NCBI GenBank assembly: GCA_963736505.1
Contig: CAVTOZ010000007.1
Location: 310,001 to 374,000, forward strand
Length of the DNA: 64,000 nt
Direction of reading: 5' to 3'
DNA from: Solirubrobacter sp963736505
GTDB lineage: Bacteria > Actinomycetota > Thermoleophilia > Solirubrobacterales > Solirubrobacteraceae
Below are positions 17,589-26,144 of this stretch, one piece after another (position 1 is the stretch's first letter; each line of letters starts with the position of its first letter). The notes beneath the pieces were generated by a model. The model saw only the letters and a list, made by a program, of their open reading frames with translations. It did not search any database and had not been told where the DNA came from. Made by a program: the position numbers and the translations under genes.

Positions 17589-19220
17589 ATGGCCGTATCG
17601 ATCCCCCAGCTCGCCGCCCGCGGCATCGTGAAGTCCTTCGGCGGGCGGGCGATCCTGCGCGGCGCCGACCTCGACGTCGCGGCCGGCGCGCGGATCGGCA
17701 TCCTCGGCCCCAACGGCGGCGGCAAGTCGACGCTGTTGCGGATCCTCGCCGGCCACGAGCACGCCGACGCCGGCGAGGTGACGCTGCGGCGCGGGCTCGT
17801 GCTCGCCCACCTGCCGCAGATCGTCGCCGGCGATGAGCGAGACGCGCTCGCGACGGTGCGCGCGGCCCGGCCCGAGCTGGCGGCGCTGGAGGCCGAGCTG
17901 GCCGCCGCCGAGGCGCGGATCGCGACGGACGACCTCGACGCGATGGCGCGCGCGATCGCCCACCACGAGCGCCTGCTGGCGCGCTGGAGCGACGCCGGCG
18001 GCGACCGCGCGGAGGGCGAGGCGCTCGGGCACCTGCGCGCGCTCGGGCTCGACGGCGCCGCGCTGGAGCTGCCCACGCGCGCGCTCTCGGGCGGCCAGCG
18101 CAAGCTCGTCGCGCTCGCGGCCTGCCTCGCGCGCCGCCCGGACGTGCTGCTGCTCGACGAGCCGGAGGCGCATCTCGACATGGCCCGGCGCGAGCGCCTC
18201 GGCGCGCTGCTGAACGACTTCGACGGCGCCGTCGTGATGATCTCGCACGATCGCCACCTGCTCGACGAGACGGTGGCCGAGATCGGCGAGCTCGACGGCG
18301 GCGAGATCCGGATCTGGCCCGGCGCCTACTCGGCGTACGCCGTCGCCCGGCAGCTCGAGCTCGAGCGCGCGCAACAGCGCTGGGTGACGCAGCAGAAGGA
18401 GATCGCGCGCCTGGAGGAGGCCGTGCGGCGCTTCCGCCACTGGGCCCACATCCGCGTCAACGAGCGCGCGGCGCGCCAGGCGCGCGTCAAGCAGATGCAG
18501 ATCGACCGCATGGAGAAGATCGACCGGCCGGTGCTCGAGCGCCGGCGGATGGCGCTGGCGCTGCGCAGCGGCTCGCGCGGCGGCCAGCGCGTGCTCGCGC
18601 TCGAGAACGTCGACGCGAGCTTCGGCGAGGACCCGGTGCTGCTCGACGTCGAGCTGGTGGTCGGCCGCGGCGAGCGCGTCGGCGTCGTCGGGCCCAACGG
18701 CGGCGGCAAGACGACGCTGCTGCGGATCCTCGCGGACGACCTGGAGCCCGGCGCCGGCACGCGCTGGGCCGGCGACGGCATCAGCATCGGCTACCTCTCG
18801 CAGGCGGCGAGCGGGCTGCCGGACGAGCTGCCGGTGATCGACGCGCTGCGCGCCGGCCGCTCGATGTCCGAGGACGCCGCCGTGCGCTCGCTGATCGGCT
18901 TCCTGTTCGACTACGAGCAGTGCCGGCGCCCCGTCGCGACGCTGTCCGGCGGCGAGCGCACGCGGCTGGCGTTCCTGGGGCTGATGCACGACGCGCCCAA
19001 CTGCCTCGTGCTCGACGAGCCGACCAACCACCTCGACATCGACTCGATCGAGGCGCTCGAGGACGCGCTGGAGCGCTACGACGGCACCGTCGTGGCGGTC
19101 TCGCACGACCGCTACTTCCTCGACCGGATCGCCGACCGCATCGTGCTCGTCGCCGACGGCGAGGTGCACGCGTACGAGGGCGGCTGGTCCGCCAACGCCG
19201 ATACCGTGCGCGCGGCATGA
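17589..19220 (+). CDS. ABC-F family ATPase (ribosome-associated)
   Basis: 543 residues with two ABC ATPase cassettes and no membrane domain. Cassette 1: Walker A GPNGGGKST (about 39-47), signature LSGGQRK, Walker B VLLLDEPEAHLD. Cassette 2: GPNGGGKTT (about 370), signature LSGGERTR, Walker B LVLDEPTNHLDID and switch His in AVSHDRYF. The linker between them (about 250-330) is long and charged (PtIM region). ABC-F proteins act on the ribosomal E site, in translation control or antibiotic protection. The frame is open for another 30 codons upstream to an ATG at 17499, giving a Cys-rich extension (CGCPDCRC). The downstream ABM gene overlaps by ATGA. Confidence 0.93.
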   Translation: MAVSIPQLAARGIVKSFGGRAILRGADLDVAAGARIGILGPNGGGKSTLLRILAGHEHADAGEVTLRRGLVLAHLPQIVAGDERDALATVRAARPELAALEAELAAAEARIATDDLDAMARAIAHHERLLARWSDAGGDRAEGEALGHLRALGLDGAALELPTRALSGGQRKLVALAACLARRPDVLLLDEPEAHLDMARRERLGALLNDFDGAVVMISHDRHLLDETVAEIGELDGGEIRIWPGAYSAYAVARQLELERAQQRWVTQQKEIARLEEAVRRFRHWAHIRVNERAARQARVKQMQIDRMEKIDRPVLERRRMALALRSGSRGGQRVLALENVDASFGEDPVLLDVELVVGRGERVGVVGPNGGGKTTLLRILADDLEPGAGTRWAGDGISIGYLSQAASGLPDELPVIDALRAGRSMSEDAAVRSLIGFLFDYEQCRRPVATLSGGERTRLAFLGLMHDAPNCLVLDEPTNHLDIDSIEALEDALERYDGTVVAVSHDRYFLDRIADRIVLVADGEVHAYEGGWSANADTVRAA

Positions 19221-19537
19221 TCGCTCGCACCTGGAAGGGCGCCGTCAAGCGCGCCGACGGCGACGCCTACGCCGCCTACATGGAGGACACCGGCATCGCC
19301 GGCTACATCGCGATCCCCGGCAACCGCGGCGCGTGGATGCTGCGGCGCGACCGCGGCGAGCTGACCGAGTTCGTCATGTTCACGCTGTGGGACTCGCTCG
19401 AGGCCGTCAAGGCGTTCGCCGGCGAGGACTACGAGACGGCCGTGTTCTACCCCGAGGACGACCGCTACCTCGTCGAGCGGGACCTGAAGTCCGAGCACTA
19501 CGAGGTGGCCCGCCATGCCGGTCCTGAAGATCGCTGA
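19217..19537 (+). CDS. Antibiotic biosynthesis monooxygenase (ABM) domain protein
   Basis: 106 residues. Small alpha+beta protein with MIARTWKGAVKRADGDAY start, GNRGAWMLRR strand, and ELTEFVMFTLWDSLEAVKAFAGEDY (about 52-76), the conserved ABM-type core. Members are cofactor-free monooxygenases or haem-degrading proteins; no His ligand pattern for haem is evident. Start ATG overlaps the ABC-F stop (ATGA), and its end overlaps the next cupin gene by 23 bp, so the three genes are one unit. Confidence 0.8.
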   Translation: MIARTWKGAVKRADGDAYAAYMEDTGIAGYIAIPGNRGAWMLRRDRGELTEFVMFTLWDSLEAVKAFAGEDYETAVFYPEDDRYLVERDLKSEHYEVARHAGPEDR

Positions 19538-19850
19538 CCTCCCGTTCTCCAACATCGCGCACGAGTTCGTCGGGGCCGACCACAGCGGCGTCGGCGTCTG
19601 CGTGATCGTCGTCGACGCGCCGCCCGGCCGCGGGCCGTCGCTGCATTCGCACCCGTACGAGGAGCTGCTGCTCGTGCAGGAGGGGACGGGCACCTTCACG
19701 CTCGGCGACGAGACGTTGGAGATCGGGCCGGGCCACCTCGTCGTGGTGCCCGCGGGCGTCCCGCACGCCTTCACCAACACCGGCGACGGCCCGTTGCGCC
19801 AGATCGACATCCACGTCAGCCCCAGCTTCAGCACGGAGTGGCTTCTCTAA
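19515..19850 (+). CDS. Cupin-domain protein
   Basis: 111 residues, one cupin barrel. Motif 1: HSHPYEELLLVQEGTGTFTLG (from about residue 43; two His and Glu ligands). Motif 2: GPGHLVVVPAGVPHAFTNTG (about 73-92, including the His in PHAF). All metal ligands are intact. It overlaps the monooxygenase gene by 23 bp, so they likely act together, perhaps on a small aromatic or quinone compound; this is inference only. Confidence 0.88.
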   Translation: MPVLKIADLPFSNIAHEFVGADHSGVGVCVIVVDAPPGRGPSLHSHPYEELLLVQEGTGTFTLGDETLEIGPGHLVVVPAGVPHAFTNTGDGPLRQIDIHVSPSFSTEWLL

Positions 19851-19861
19851 GATGCCGCGCC

Positions 19862-20584
19862 GTGCCTGAGCCCGCCACGCCGCTCGTCTCCGTCATCGTC
19901 CCGATCTTCAACGAGGAGAAGACCCTCGGGCAGGTCGTCGACGAGCTGATCGCCCTGGGGCTGCGGATGGAGATCCTGCTCGTCAACGACGGCTCGACCG
20001 ACGGGTCGCCGGAGGAGATGGCCCGCCTGGCCGGGCGCTACCCCGAGGTGCGCGCGCTGCACCAGCCCGCCAACCGGGGCAAGGGCGCGGCCGTACGGCG
20101 CGGGATCGACGAGTCGACCGGCGACATCGTGCTGATCCAGGACGCCGACCTCGAGTACTCGCCGAAGGACATCCCGGCGCTGATCGACCCGCTCGTCACC
20201 GGCAAGGCCGACGCCGTGTTCGGCACCCGCCTGCGCGGCGGCGCCCACGCGCAGCGCGCGCACCTGTTCTGGCACTACGCCGGCAACCGCTTCCTGACGC
20301 TGCTCGCCAACGTGCTCTACAACACGACGATCTCCGACATGGAGGTCGGCTACAAGGCGTTCCGCGGCGACCTCGTGCGCGGCCTGCACCTCGTCAGCGA
20401 CGACTTCCGGATCGAGCCGGAGCTGACCGCCAAGGTGCTGCGCCTCGGCCACTCGATGCGGCTCTACGAGGTGCCGATCTCCTACTACGGCCGCTCCTAC
20501 GCCGAGGGCAAGAAGATCACGTGGCGCGACGGCTTCGGCGCCGTCGAGGCGCTGCTGCGCTTCCGCTTCAGCCAGAAGCCCTGA
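19862..20584 (+). CDS. Family 2 glycosyltransferase (DPM/Arn-like)
   Basis: 240 residues. GT-A motifs: SVIVPIFNEEKTLGQVV (about 9-25), LLVNDGSTDGS (about 39-49), and IQDADLEYSP with the DxD-like metal site (about 96-105). KAFRGD and FRIEPELTAKV match polyprenyl-phosphate glycosyltransferases, but no transmembrane tail is present. GTG was preferred because TAAGAT lies 8 nt upstream; an upstream GTG at 19838 would overlap the cupin gene. Its last 17 bp overlap the convergent flippase-like gene. Confidence 0.85.
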   Translation: MPEPATPLVSVIVPIFNEEKTLGQVVDELIALGLRMEILLVNDGSTDGSPEEMARLAGRYPEVRALHQPANRGKGAAVRRGIDESTGDIVLIQDADLEYSPKDIPALIDPLVTGKADAVFGTRLRGGAHAQRAHLFWHYAGNRFLTLLANVLYNTTISDMEVGYKAFRGDLVRGLHLVSDDFRIEPELTAKVLRLGHSMRLYEVPISYYGRSYAEGKKITWRDGFGAVEALLRFRFSQKP

Positions 20585-21536
20585 GCCGGCGCAGCCCGCC
20601 GTAGCGCCACACGAGCAGCGCGAGCCCCACGAGCGTGATCGGGGCGAAGATGACGAAGCGCGTCAGCAGCGCGAAGCCGACCGCGTGCGCGCCGGTGATG
20701 CCGAGGCCCTTGAGGCCGAAGATGATCGCGGCGTCGTAGGTGCCGATGTAGCCCGGCGCGGCCGGCACGAGCGACAGGAACGCGCTCAGCACGAGTACGA
20801 AGCAGGCGCCGAGCGGCGACAGGTCGAGCGACAGCGACGCGCCGATCAGCCACAGCACGAGGCATTCGAGGAACCAGATGCCGATCGTCGCGACGCCCAG
20901 CAGGATGCCGCCGCGGCCGAGCAGCGGGCGCCCGGCGCGCACGAGCGGGCGCACGCGCGCGGCGAACGCGTCGAGCTTCCCGCGCCGGCGGATCGCGAGG
21001 TAGACGCGCACGGCGGCCAGCCCGGCCGCCAGCACGAGCACGGCGGCCAGCGCCGGCCGCTGGCCGAGCGGCGTGCCCGCCACGCCCGCCCACGTGAGCG
21101 CGGCGAACAGCAGCACGAGCGTCGCGGCGTCGAGGAAGCGCTCGGACACGATCGAGCCGAGCACCTCGCGCCGGCGCGCGGTGCCGCGGCTGGCGAGCAG
21201 GAACACGCGCAGCAGCTCGCCGCCGCGCGCGGGCAGCACCGTGTTGCCCATGTAGCCGACCGGCAGCAGCGCGTACGCGTCGGCGCGCGCGTGCGGGATC
21301 TCGGCGTTGCGCAGGATCCAGTGCCAGCGCCACCCGCGCGCGACGGTCGCGAGGCCGTAGACGAGCACGGCGGCGGCCACGATCGAGAGCGACCCCGCGC
21401 CGGAGGGCAGCTGCGGCGTCCCCTGGCGCGCCGCCCACCAGACGACGGCGGCGAGCGACGCGAGCGAGACGAGCGCGCCGAGCACGCCGCGCAGGCGATG
21501 GCCGCCGGCGGTCTGAGGGCTCTCTACCGCGGTCAA
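20568..21536 (-). CDS. Lysylphosphatidylglycerol synthase TM-region-like (flippase-fold) membrane protein
   Basis: 322 residues with about eight transmembrane segments. Family signatures: NAEIPHARADAYALLPVGYMGNTVLPARGGELLR (about 76-109, the conserved GxxxNxxLPxRxGE core) and SLVPAAPGYIGTYDAA (about 254-269). Members (PF03706) are integral membrane proteins next to lipid-linked glycosyltransferases and may move lipids or lipid-linked sugars; the enzymatic MprF domain is absent. TTG start with TAGCCT exactly 7 nt upstream. Convergent with a GT2 gene and codirectional with the RTX protein and GT39 genes. Confidence 0.85.
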   Translation of the reverse strand: MTAVESPQTAGGHRLRGVLGALVSLASLAAVVWWAARQGTPQLPSGAGSLSIVAAAVLVYGLATVARGWRWHWILRNAEIPHARADAYALLPVGYMGNTVLPARGGELLRVFLLASRGTARRREVLGSIVSERFLDAATLVLLFAALTWAGVAGTPLGQRPALAAVLVLAAGLAAVRVYLAIRRRGKLDAFAARVRPLVRAGRPLLGRGGILLGVATIGIWFLECLVLWLIGASLSLDLSPLGACFVLVLSAFLSLVPAAPGYIGTYDAAIIFGLKGLGITGAHAVGFALLTRFVIFAPITLVGLALLVWRYGGLRRLRASG

Positions 21537-21546
21537 GCGGGAGAGG

Positions 21547-23835
21547 CTAGCGACGTATGTCCTCGCAGCCGCCGACGATCACGTCCTGCGGGTCCACGAA
21601 CGCGACGTCGTTGCCCGGGCCGCAGTCGATCCGGTCGACCGAGCCGTCGACGGCGTCGATCCGGTCGTCGCCCTCGCCGCCGGCGACGCGGTCTGAGCCC
21701 TGCGTGCCGGACAGCGTGTCGTTGCCGGGTCCGCCGTCGACCAGGTCGTCGCCGTACCCGCCCTCGATCTGGTCGTCGCCCTCGTTGCCGAGCACGACGT
21801 CGTTGCCGAAGCGCCCGTAGAGCTTGTCGTTGCCGGGGCCGCCGTGGAGCGTGTCGTCGCCGTTCTCGCCGTCGACGTAGTCGTTGCCCTCGTTGCCGAA
21901 CAGCTCGTCGTTGCCGTCGGAGCCGAAGATCGAGTCGTCGACCGCCGTCCCGTAGAGCACGTCGTTGCCCGGCCCGCCGCGCACGACGGACGGGATCGCG
22001 TCGTCCACCGACGCCTCGGGCGGGATCTGGATCACGGTCTCGCACGAGTCGAGCTCGTCGCGGTCGGGCGCGGTGTCCTCGACGTAGACGGTGTCCTTGC
22101 CGGAGCCGCAGAAGACGAAGTCGCGCGAGTCGTCGGCGACGCGGATCGTGTCGTCGCCGCGGCCCGCCTGGATCTCGTCGGAGCCGCCGCCGCCCGTGAT
22201 CACGTCGGCGCCGTCGGAGCCCGACAGGTAGTCGTCGTCGGAGCCGCCGTCGATCACGTCGTCGCCGGCGTGGCCGTAGATCGTGTCGCGCCCCGCGTCG
22301 CCGTGGATCGCGTCGTTGCCGTCGTGCCCGAGCAGGACGTCGCCGGCGCGGCCGCCGAACAGCGTGTCGTCGCCGGGCCCGCCGTCGAGCTTGTCGGCGC
22401 CGTTCTGGCCGTACAGCGTGTCGTCGCCCTCGTCGCCGGAGATCATCCGGTCGTTGCCGCGGCCGCCGTCGAGCAGGTCGTTGCCCGGCCCGCCGTCGAT
22501 CAGGACGTCGTTGCCGAGGCCGTGCTCGATGATCCGGTCGTTGCCGTCGCCGCCGCGCAGGGTGTCGTCGGCGTCGCCGCCGTCGATCGAGTCGTCGCCC
22601 GGCCCGCCGTCGATCGTGTCGTTGCTCAGCCCGCCGTCGGCGAAGTCGTTGCCGGCGCCCAGGTCGATCACGTCGTTGCCGGTGGCGCCGAACGCGCGGT
22701 CTGAGCCGTCGCCGCCGGCGATCCGGTCGTTGCCGCTGGAGCCGGACAGGTAGTCGTCGCCGAGGCCGCCGTCGAGCACGTCGTCGCCGCGGCCGCCGCG
22801 CAGCGTGTCGTTGCCGCCGAGGCCGACGAGCTGGTCGGCGCCGCGCGTGCCGTTGAGGATGTCGTCGCCCTCGGTCCCCGTCACCAGCGCGAGCCCGGGC
22901 TGGACGACCATGCCGTCGGCCCCCGCGAGCTTGGTCGCGTGCAGGATCCCGCCCGAGAACGCCGACAGGACGTAGACGGTCGCGCGCGACGGCGAGGAGA
23001 CGTAGATGCGCGTGTTGTCGCCCGAGTAGGCGGCCTGGCCCGGCCCGGGGCCGGTCGACGGCCGCTGGATCACCTTGGACTTCGCGAGGTCCACGAACAC
23101 CGAGCGGCTGCGCCCGCGCGGCCGCTTCGGGCCCGGGGCGACGAGCGCGTGCGTCGCGTCGGGCGAGATGGCCACGCCGCCGCCCCCGCCGTCGCCGAGC
23201 TTGATCGCGCGCGTGACCGCCGCGCGCGCCGGGTCGATCGAGAGCAGCCGCCCGGCCGGCTTGCGCTTGCGCGGCGTGTCGACCGCGCTCACCCAGGCGC
23301 GCCCGCGGCGGTCGAAGGCGACGCCGCCGGCGTTGGCGATCCTGAGCGTCCGCACGCGGCCGCTGGAGAGCGTCATCACCGCGACCTTCGAGCCGCGCAG
23401 CACGATCACCGCGTGCCGGCCGTCGACGGCGAGCGCGAGCGGCGTGCCGTGCACGCCGCGGCTGCGCAGGACGGTCGCCGCGGCGGTGTCGAGGATGTCG
23501 AGCGCGTTCACTCGCGCCGAGTACAGGCGCGCGCCGTCGGGCGAGACGGCCAGCGCCAGCGGCACGCCGCCGACGAGCACCGACGCGCCGCTCTGGAAGG
23601 TCGCGAGATCGATCCAGCTGACCGTGCGACCGGCGGCCACGAACGCGTGCGTGCCGTCGGGCGACGCGGTCACCGCGCGCGTCCTGCCGGGCAGCGGCAC
23701 CTCGCGCACGACGGCGTTGGTGCGCGTGTCGACCAGCACGGCGTTCTTGCCGCCGGTCGCGACCACGACGACGCGCGCCTCGGCGGCGGAGCTGGTGGCG
23801 AGCAGGAGGGCGACGACGGCGAGAAGGAGGCGCAC
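21547..23835 (-). CDS. Secreted RTX protein with N-terminal beta-propeller
   Basis: 762 residues. Signal peptide (1-~20, ending AEA). Residues ~21-315 look like a YVTN-type beta-propeller (repeats such as RAVTASPDGTHAFVAAG, LALAVSPDGARLYS). Residues ~320-745 are dozens of RTX nonapeptides (GGxGxDxLx), which fold into a Ca2+-bound parallel beta roll outside the cell. A gap with FCGSGKDTVYVEDTAPDRDE separates two RTX blocks. No adhesin, lipase or protease domain is visible, and no type I exporter is nearby; the Sec signal suggests secretion then Ca2+-driven folding. GTG start, 18 bp after the GT39 gene. Confidence 0.88.
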   Translation of the reverse strand: MRLLLAVVALLLATSSAAEARVVVVATGGKNAVLVDTRTNAVVREVPLPGRTRAVTASPDGTHAFVAAGRTVSWIDLATFQSGASVLVGGVPLALAVSPDGARLYSARVNALDILDTAAATVLRSRGVHGTPLALAVDGRHAVIVLRGSKVAVMTLSSGRVRTLRIANAGGVAFDRRGRAWVSAVDTPRKRKPAGRLLSIDPARAAVTRAIKLGDGGGGGVAISPDATHALVAPGPKRPRGRSRSVFVDLAKSKVIQRPSTGPGPGQAAYSGDNTRIYVSSPSRATVYVLSAFSGGILHATKLAGADGMVVQPGLALVTGTEGDDILNGTRGADQLVGLGGNDTLRGGRGDDVLDGGLGDDYLSGSSGNDRIAGGDGSDRAFGATGNDVIDLGAGNDFADGGLSNDTIDGGPGDDSIDGGDADDTLRGGDGNDRIIEHGLGNDVLIDGGPGNDLLDGGRGNDRMISGDEGDDTLYGQNGADKLDGGPGDDTLFGGRAGDVLLGHDGNDAIHGDAGRDTIYGHAGDDVIDGGSDDDYLSGSDGADVITGGGGSDEIQAGRGDDTIRVADDSRDFVFCGSGKDTVYVEDTAPDRDELDSCETVIQIPPEASVDDAIPSVVRGGPGNDVLYGTAVDDSIFGSDGNDELFGNEGNDYVDGENGDDTLHGGPGNDKLYGRFGNDVVLGNEGDDQIEGGYGDDLVDGGPGNDTLSGTQGSDRVAGGEGDDRIDAVDGSVDRIDCGPGNDVAFVDPQDVIVGGCEDIRR
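21600..22875 (-). repeat. RTX nonapeptide-coding repeat array
   Basis: About 1.28 kb of 27-bp-like degenerate repeats rich in tcgtcgcc / gttgcc units, encoding GGxGxDxLx nonapeptides of the RTX protein. It is a protein repeat, not a CRISPR or satellite. Copy number may be miscounted in short-read assemblies. Confidence 0.8.
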
Positions 23836-23853
23836 GTTGAACCCGAACAGCGC

Positions 23854-25504
23854 CTAGCTCCCGCAGTTGCGCAGCTTGTACACCTTCATGACAGGCCCCG
23901 GACGCGCGTAGGCGGAGTCGAAGTAGTTGAACGAGCGGTCGACCTGGTAGCGCGGCAGGTCGCGGCCGCGCTCGAGCGGGCTGGCCTTGAACTCCAGGGT
24001 CCGCCTCGCGCTGGAGCGCCTTGTAGTACTTCAGCGCCTCGGGCGCGCGCTTGGGCTCGGCCAGCGCGCGGCCGTACTGCGTCGAGCCCGACACGACCCA
24101 GCAGTAGCCCTCGCGCCGGTAGATGCCGATCAGCGCCGGCGTCAGGGTGCGCTCGTAGTTCTGGAAGTTCGCCGTCCGCAACGCGCCGTGGTAGCTCTTG
24201 GCGAGCTCGGCGATGTCGGCCTGGCTGCGGTTGAAGCGCAGCCACTGCTGCCGCGGGTCCGCCTTCGCCCCACCGCCCGGGGTCACCCCGTACCACTCGG
24301 TGGGGGCGATCGGCTCGAACACGACCTTCGCCCCCGCGGGCACGTGGGCCACGAGCCAGTCGCGCGCCTGGGTGCGCGTGTCCTCGCGGCTCATCACGGC
24401 GGCGTTGCGGATCGTCGGGATCGCCATCGGGATCAGCAGCAGCGCGGCGCCGAGCGCGATCGCGGGCGCGCGCCGCAGCTGCATCACGGCGTAGCCGGCG
24501 AGCACGGCCATGGCCGGGTACACGGGCAGCATCCAGCGCGCGTAGAAGCGGTGCTGGCTGCCCATGTAGAGCCAGAACAGGACCACGAGCGCGCCGAACA
24601 CCCAGGCCTCGCGGCGGCGCTGGAGCACGAGCAGGGCGCCGCCGGCGACCGCCGCCAGCGCGGGCACGATGCCCAGCGCCCACGCGAAGCTGATCGAGTA
24701 GTAGACCCAGCCGTTGCGCTCCGGCTGGCCGATCAGCCGGTCGCCGGACGCGAACTTGCGCTGGCGGTCGAGGTCGTGGGTGAACGTGCCCCAGTCCGGG
24801 AACGCGTACGGGTTCGTGACGAGCACCACCAGGATCGCCGCGCCGGCCGCGATCGCCAGGCCGGTCAGCACGCGCCGCCAGTCGCGCTCCGGCGCCGCCA
24901 GCGCGGCGGCGACGACGGCGACCACGATCACGCCGTCGGAGTACTTCATCGCCGCGGCGAAGCCGACGCTCGCGCCCGCCGCGGCGAACGCCCGCCGCCC
25001 GCCGCCGTGCAGGATCGCCGCCGCCGCCCACAGCCCGAGCGCGCACGGCAGGATCGCGGGGCCGTCGTTGAGCGCCTGGCGCGAGTAGAAGACCGGCAGG
25101 AACGCGACCGCCATCACGGCGGCGGCGAGCAGCCCGGCGCCGCGGCCGAAGAACGCGCGCCCGGCGGCGTACGTCGCCGCGACACCGCCGACGCTCAGCA
25201 GCAGCGTGAGCACGCGCGCGTCGAGGAACACGCGCGTCGGGTCGTCGGCGAACAGCTGCTGGACGTCGCCGCCGAGGTGCAGCACGCTCAGCCACGCCGC
25301 GACCATGTACGTGAAGGCGGGCGGGTTGATGAAGTAGCCGGGGTTCAGGTCCCCGCCCGTCATCGCGACCGCGTGCGGCACGAAGTGCGCCCGCTCGTCG
25401 AGGTTGTACGCGTACGGCAGGCCCTGCCGGATGCCCCACAGCCTCAGGCCGGCGGCGACGAGCAGGATCAGGCCGAGGGCGGCAGCGGGTGCGTGGCGGC
25501 GCAA
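23854..25504 (-). CDS. Family 39 glycosyltransferase (ArnT/PMT-like), frameshifted near the C-terminus
   Basis: About 550 residues with roughly ten transmembrane helices. The first extracytoplasmic loop carries NLDERAHFVPHA (about 34-45) with the acidic pair needed by GT39 enzymes that use polyprenol-phosphate sugars; FINPPAFTYM and FYSRQALNDGPA are further family landmarks. A soluble C-terminal domain follows (from about 380). The frame breaks at GGG 23997-23999 (CCC on the coding strand): dropping one base gives LEFKASPLERGRDLPR and a natural end at VYKLRNCGS. TTG start with TAGCCT exactly 7 nt upstream. It could use the mannosyl-polyprenol made by the enzyme at 8976-9728. Confidence 0.85.
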
Positions 25505-25514
25505 GCCCGGCAGG

Positions 25515-26084
25515 CTAGAGGCCGGCGAGCGGATCCGGCTTGGGCGCCGGCTCCCCGTGATCGCGCGGCGACGGGTTCAACAGCGTCCGTGCGCCGATCA
25601 CCGGACCGAGCACGGCGGCGACCCACAGCCACGAGATGCCGAACGGCTTCATCACGCTGTGGTCGGTGATGTACAAGAGCACGCCGAACGCGACCGGGAA
25701 CGCGAGCACGGGGAGGAACCACTTCGAGATGCCCGCCCGGCGGGCGCCCACGATCACGCCGATCCAGCTCGCCAGGCCGACCCAGAACCCGCCGTGCCCG
25801 CTGACGGCCCAGTGCTCGACGAGCACGACGCCCCAGCCGATCGCGATCAGGCCCCAGATGCCGTAGCGCGCCTTGTCGCCGCGCACGACGACGTAGATCG
25901 CGGCCAGGACCGTCGCCACGACGAGCAGCGCGATCGCGGTGCCGAAGATGACGGTTGCGAGCAGCCAGCCGGCGGCGGCCACCGCCGCGCCGAGGATGCC
26001 TCCGCGCAGCGCGCCGTCGACGGTCTTGGCGGCGCGCTTGCGCTTGCTCGGCTTGGACTCGCTCAGCCCGGCCACGGCGCTCAT
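25515..26084 (-). CDS. Membrane protein of unknown function
   Basis: 189 residues. A basic N-terminus (KPSKRKRAAK) is followed by six hydrophobic stretches (about 28-48, 52-68, 72-91, 97-113, 121-139 and 149-164) and a charged Pro-rich tail. No family recognised. ATG with TATCGT exactly 7 nt upstream, so it is probably a leaderless mRNA. It ends 10 bp before the GT39 gene's start, whose own TAGCCT box lies at this gene's end. Confidence 0.65.
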   Translation of the reverse strand: MSAVAGLSESKPSKRKRAAKTVDGALRGGILGAAVAAAGWLLATVIFGTAIALLVVATVLAAIYVVVRGDKARYGIWGLIAIGWGVVLVEHWAVSGHGGFWVGLASWIGVIVGARRAGISKWFLPVLAFPVAFGVLLYITDHSVMKPFGISWLWVAAVLGPVIGARTLLNPSPRDHGEPAPKPDPLAGL

Positions 26085-26144
26085 GCAACCGACGATACCG
26101 CGTGACCGGGCTTCCGAGACTGAACTCTGGGGCTAGCCCCACCC

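Noticed and set aside
21600..22875. CRISPR or DNA satellite, because of regular short repeats
   Set aside because: Units are about 27 bp, in frame and degenerate at third positions, and encode GGxGxDxLx RTX repeats.
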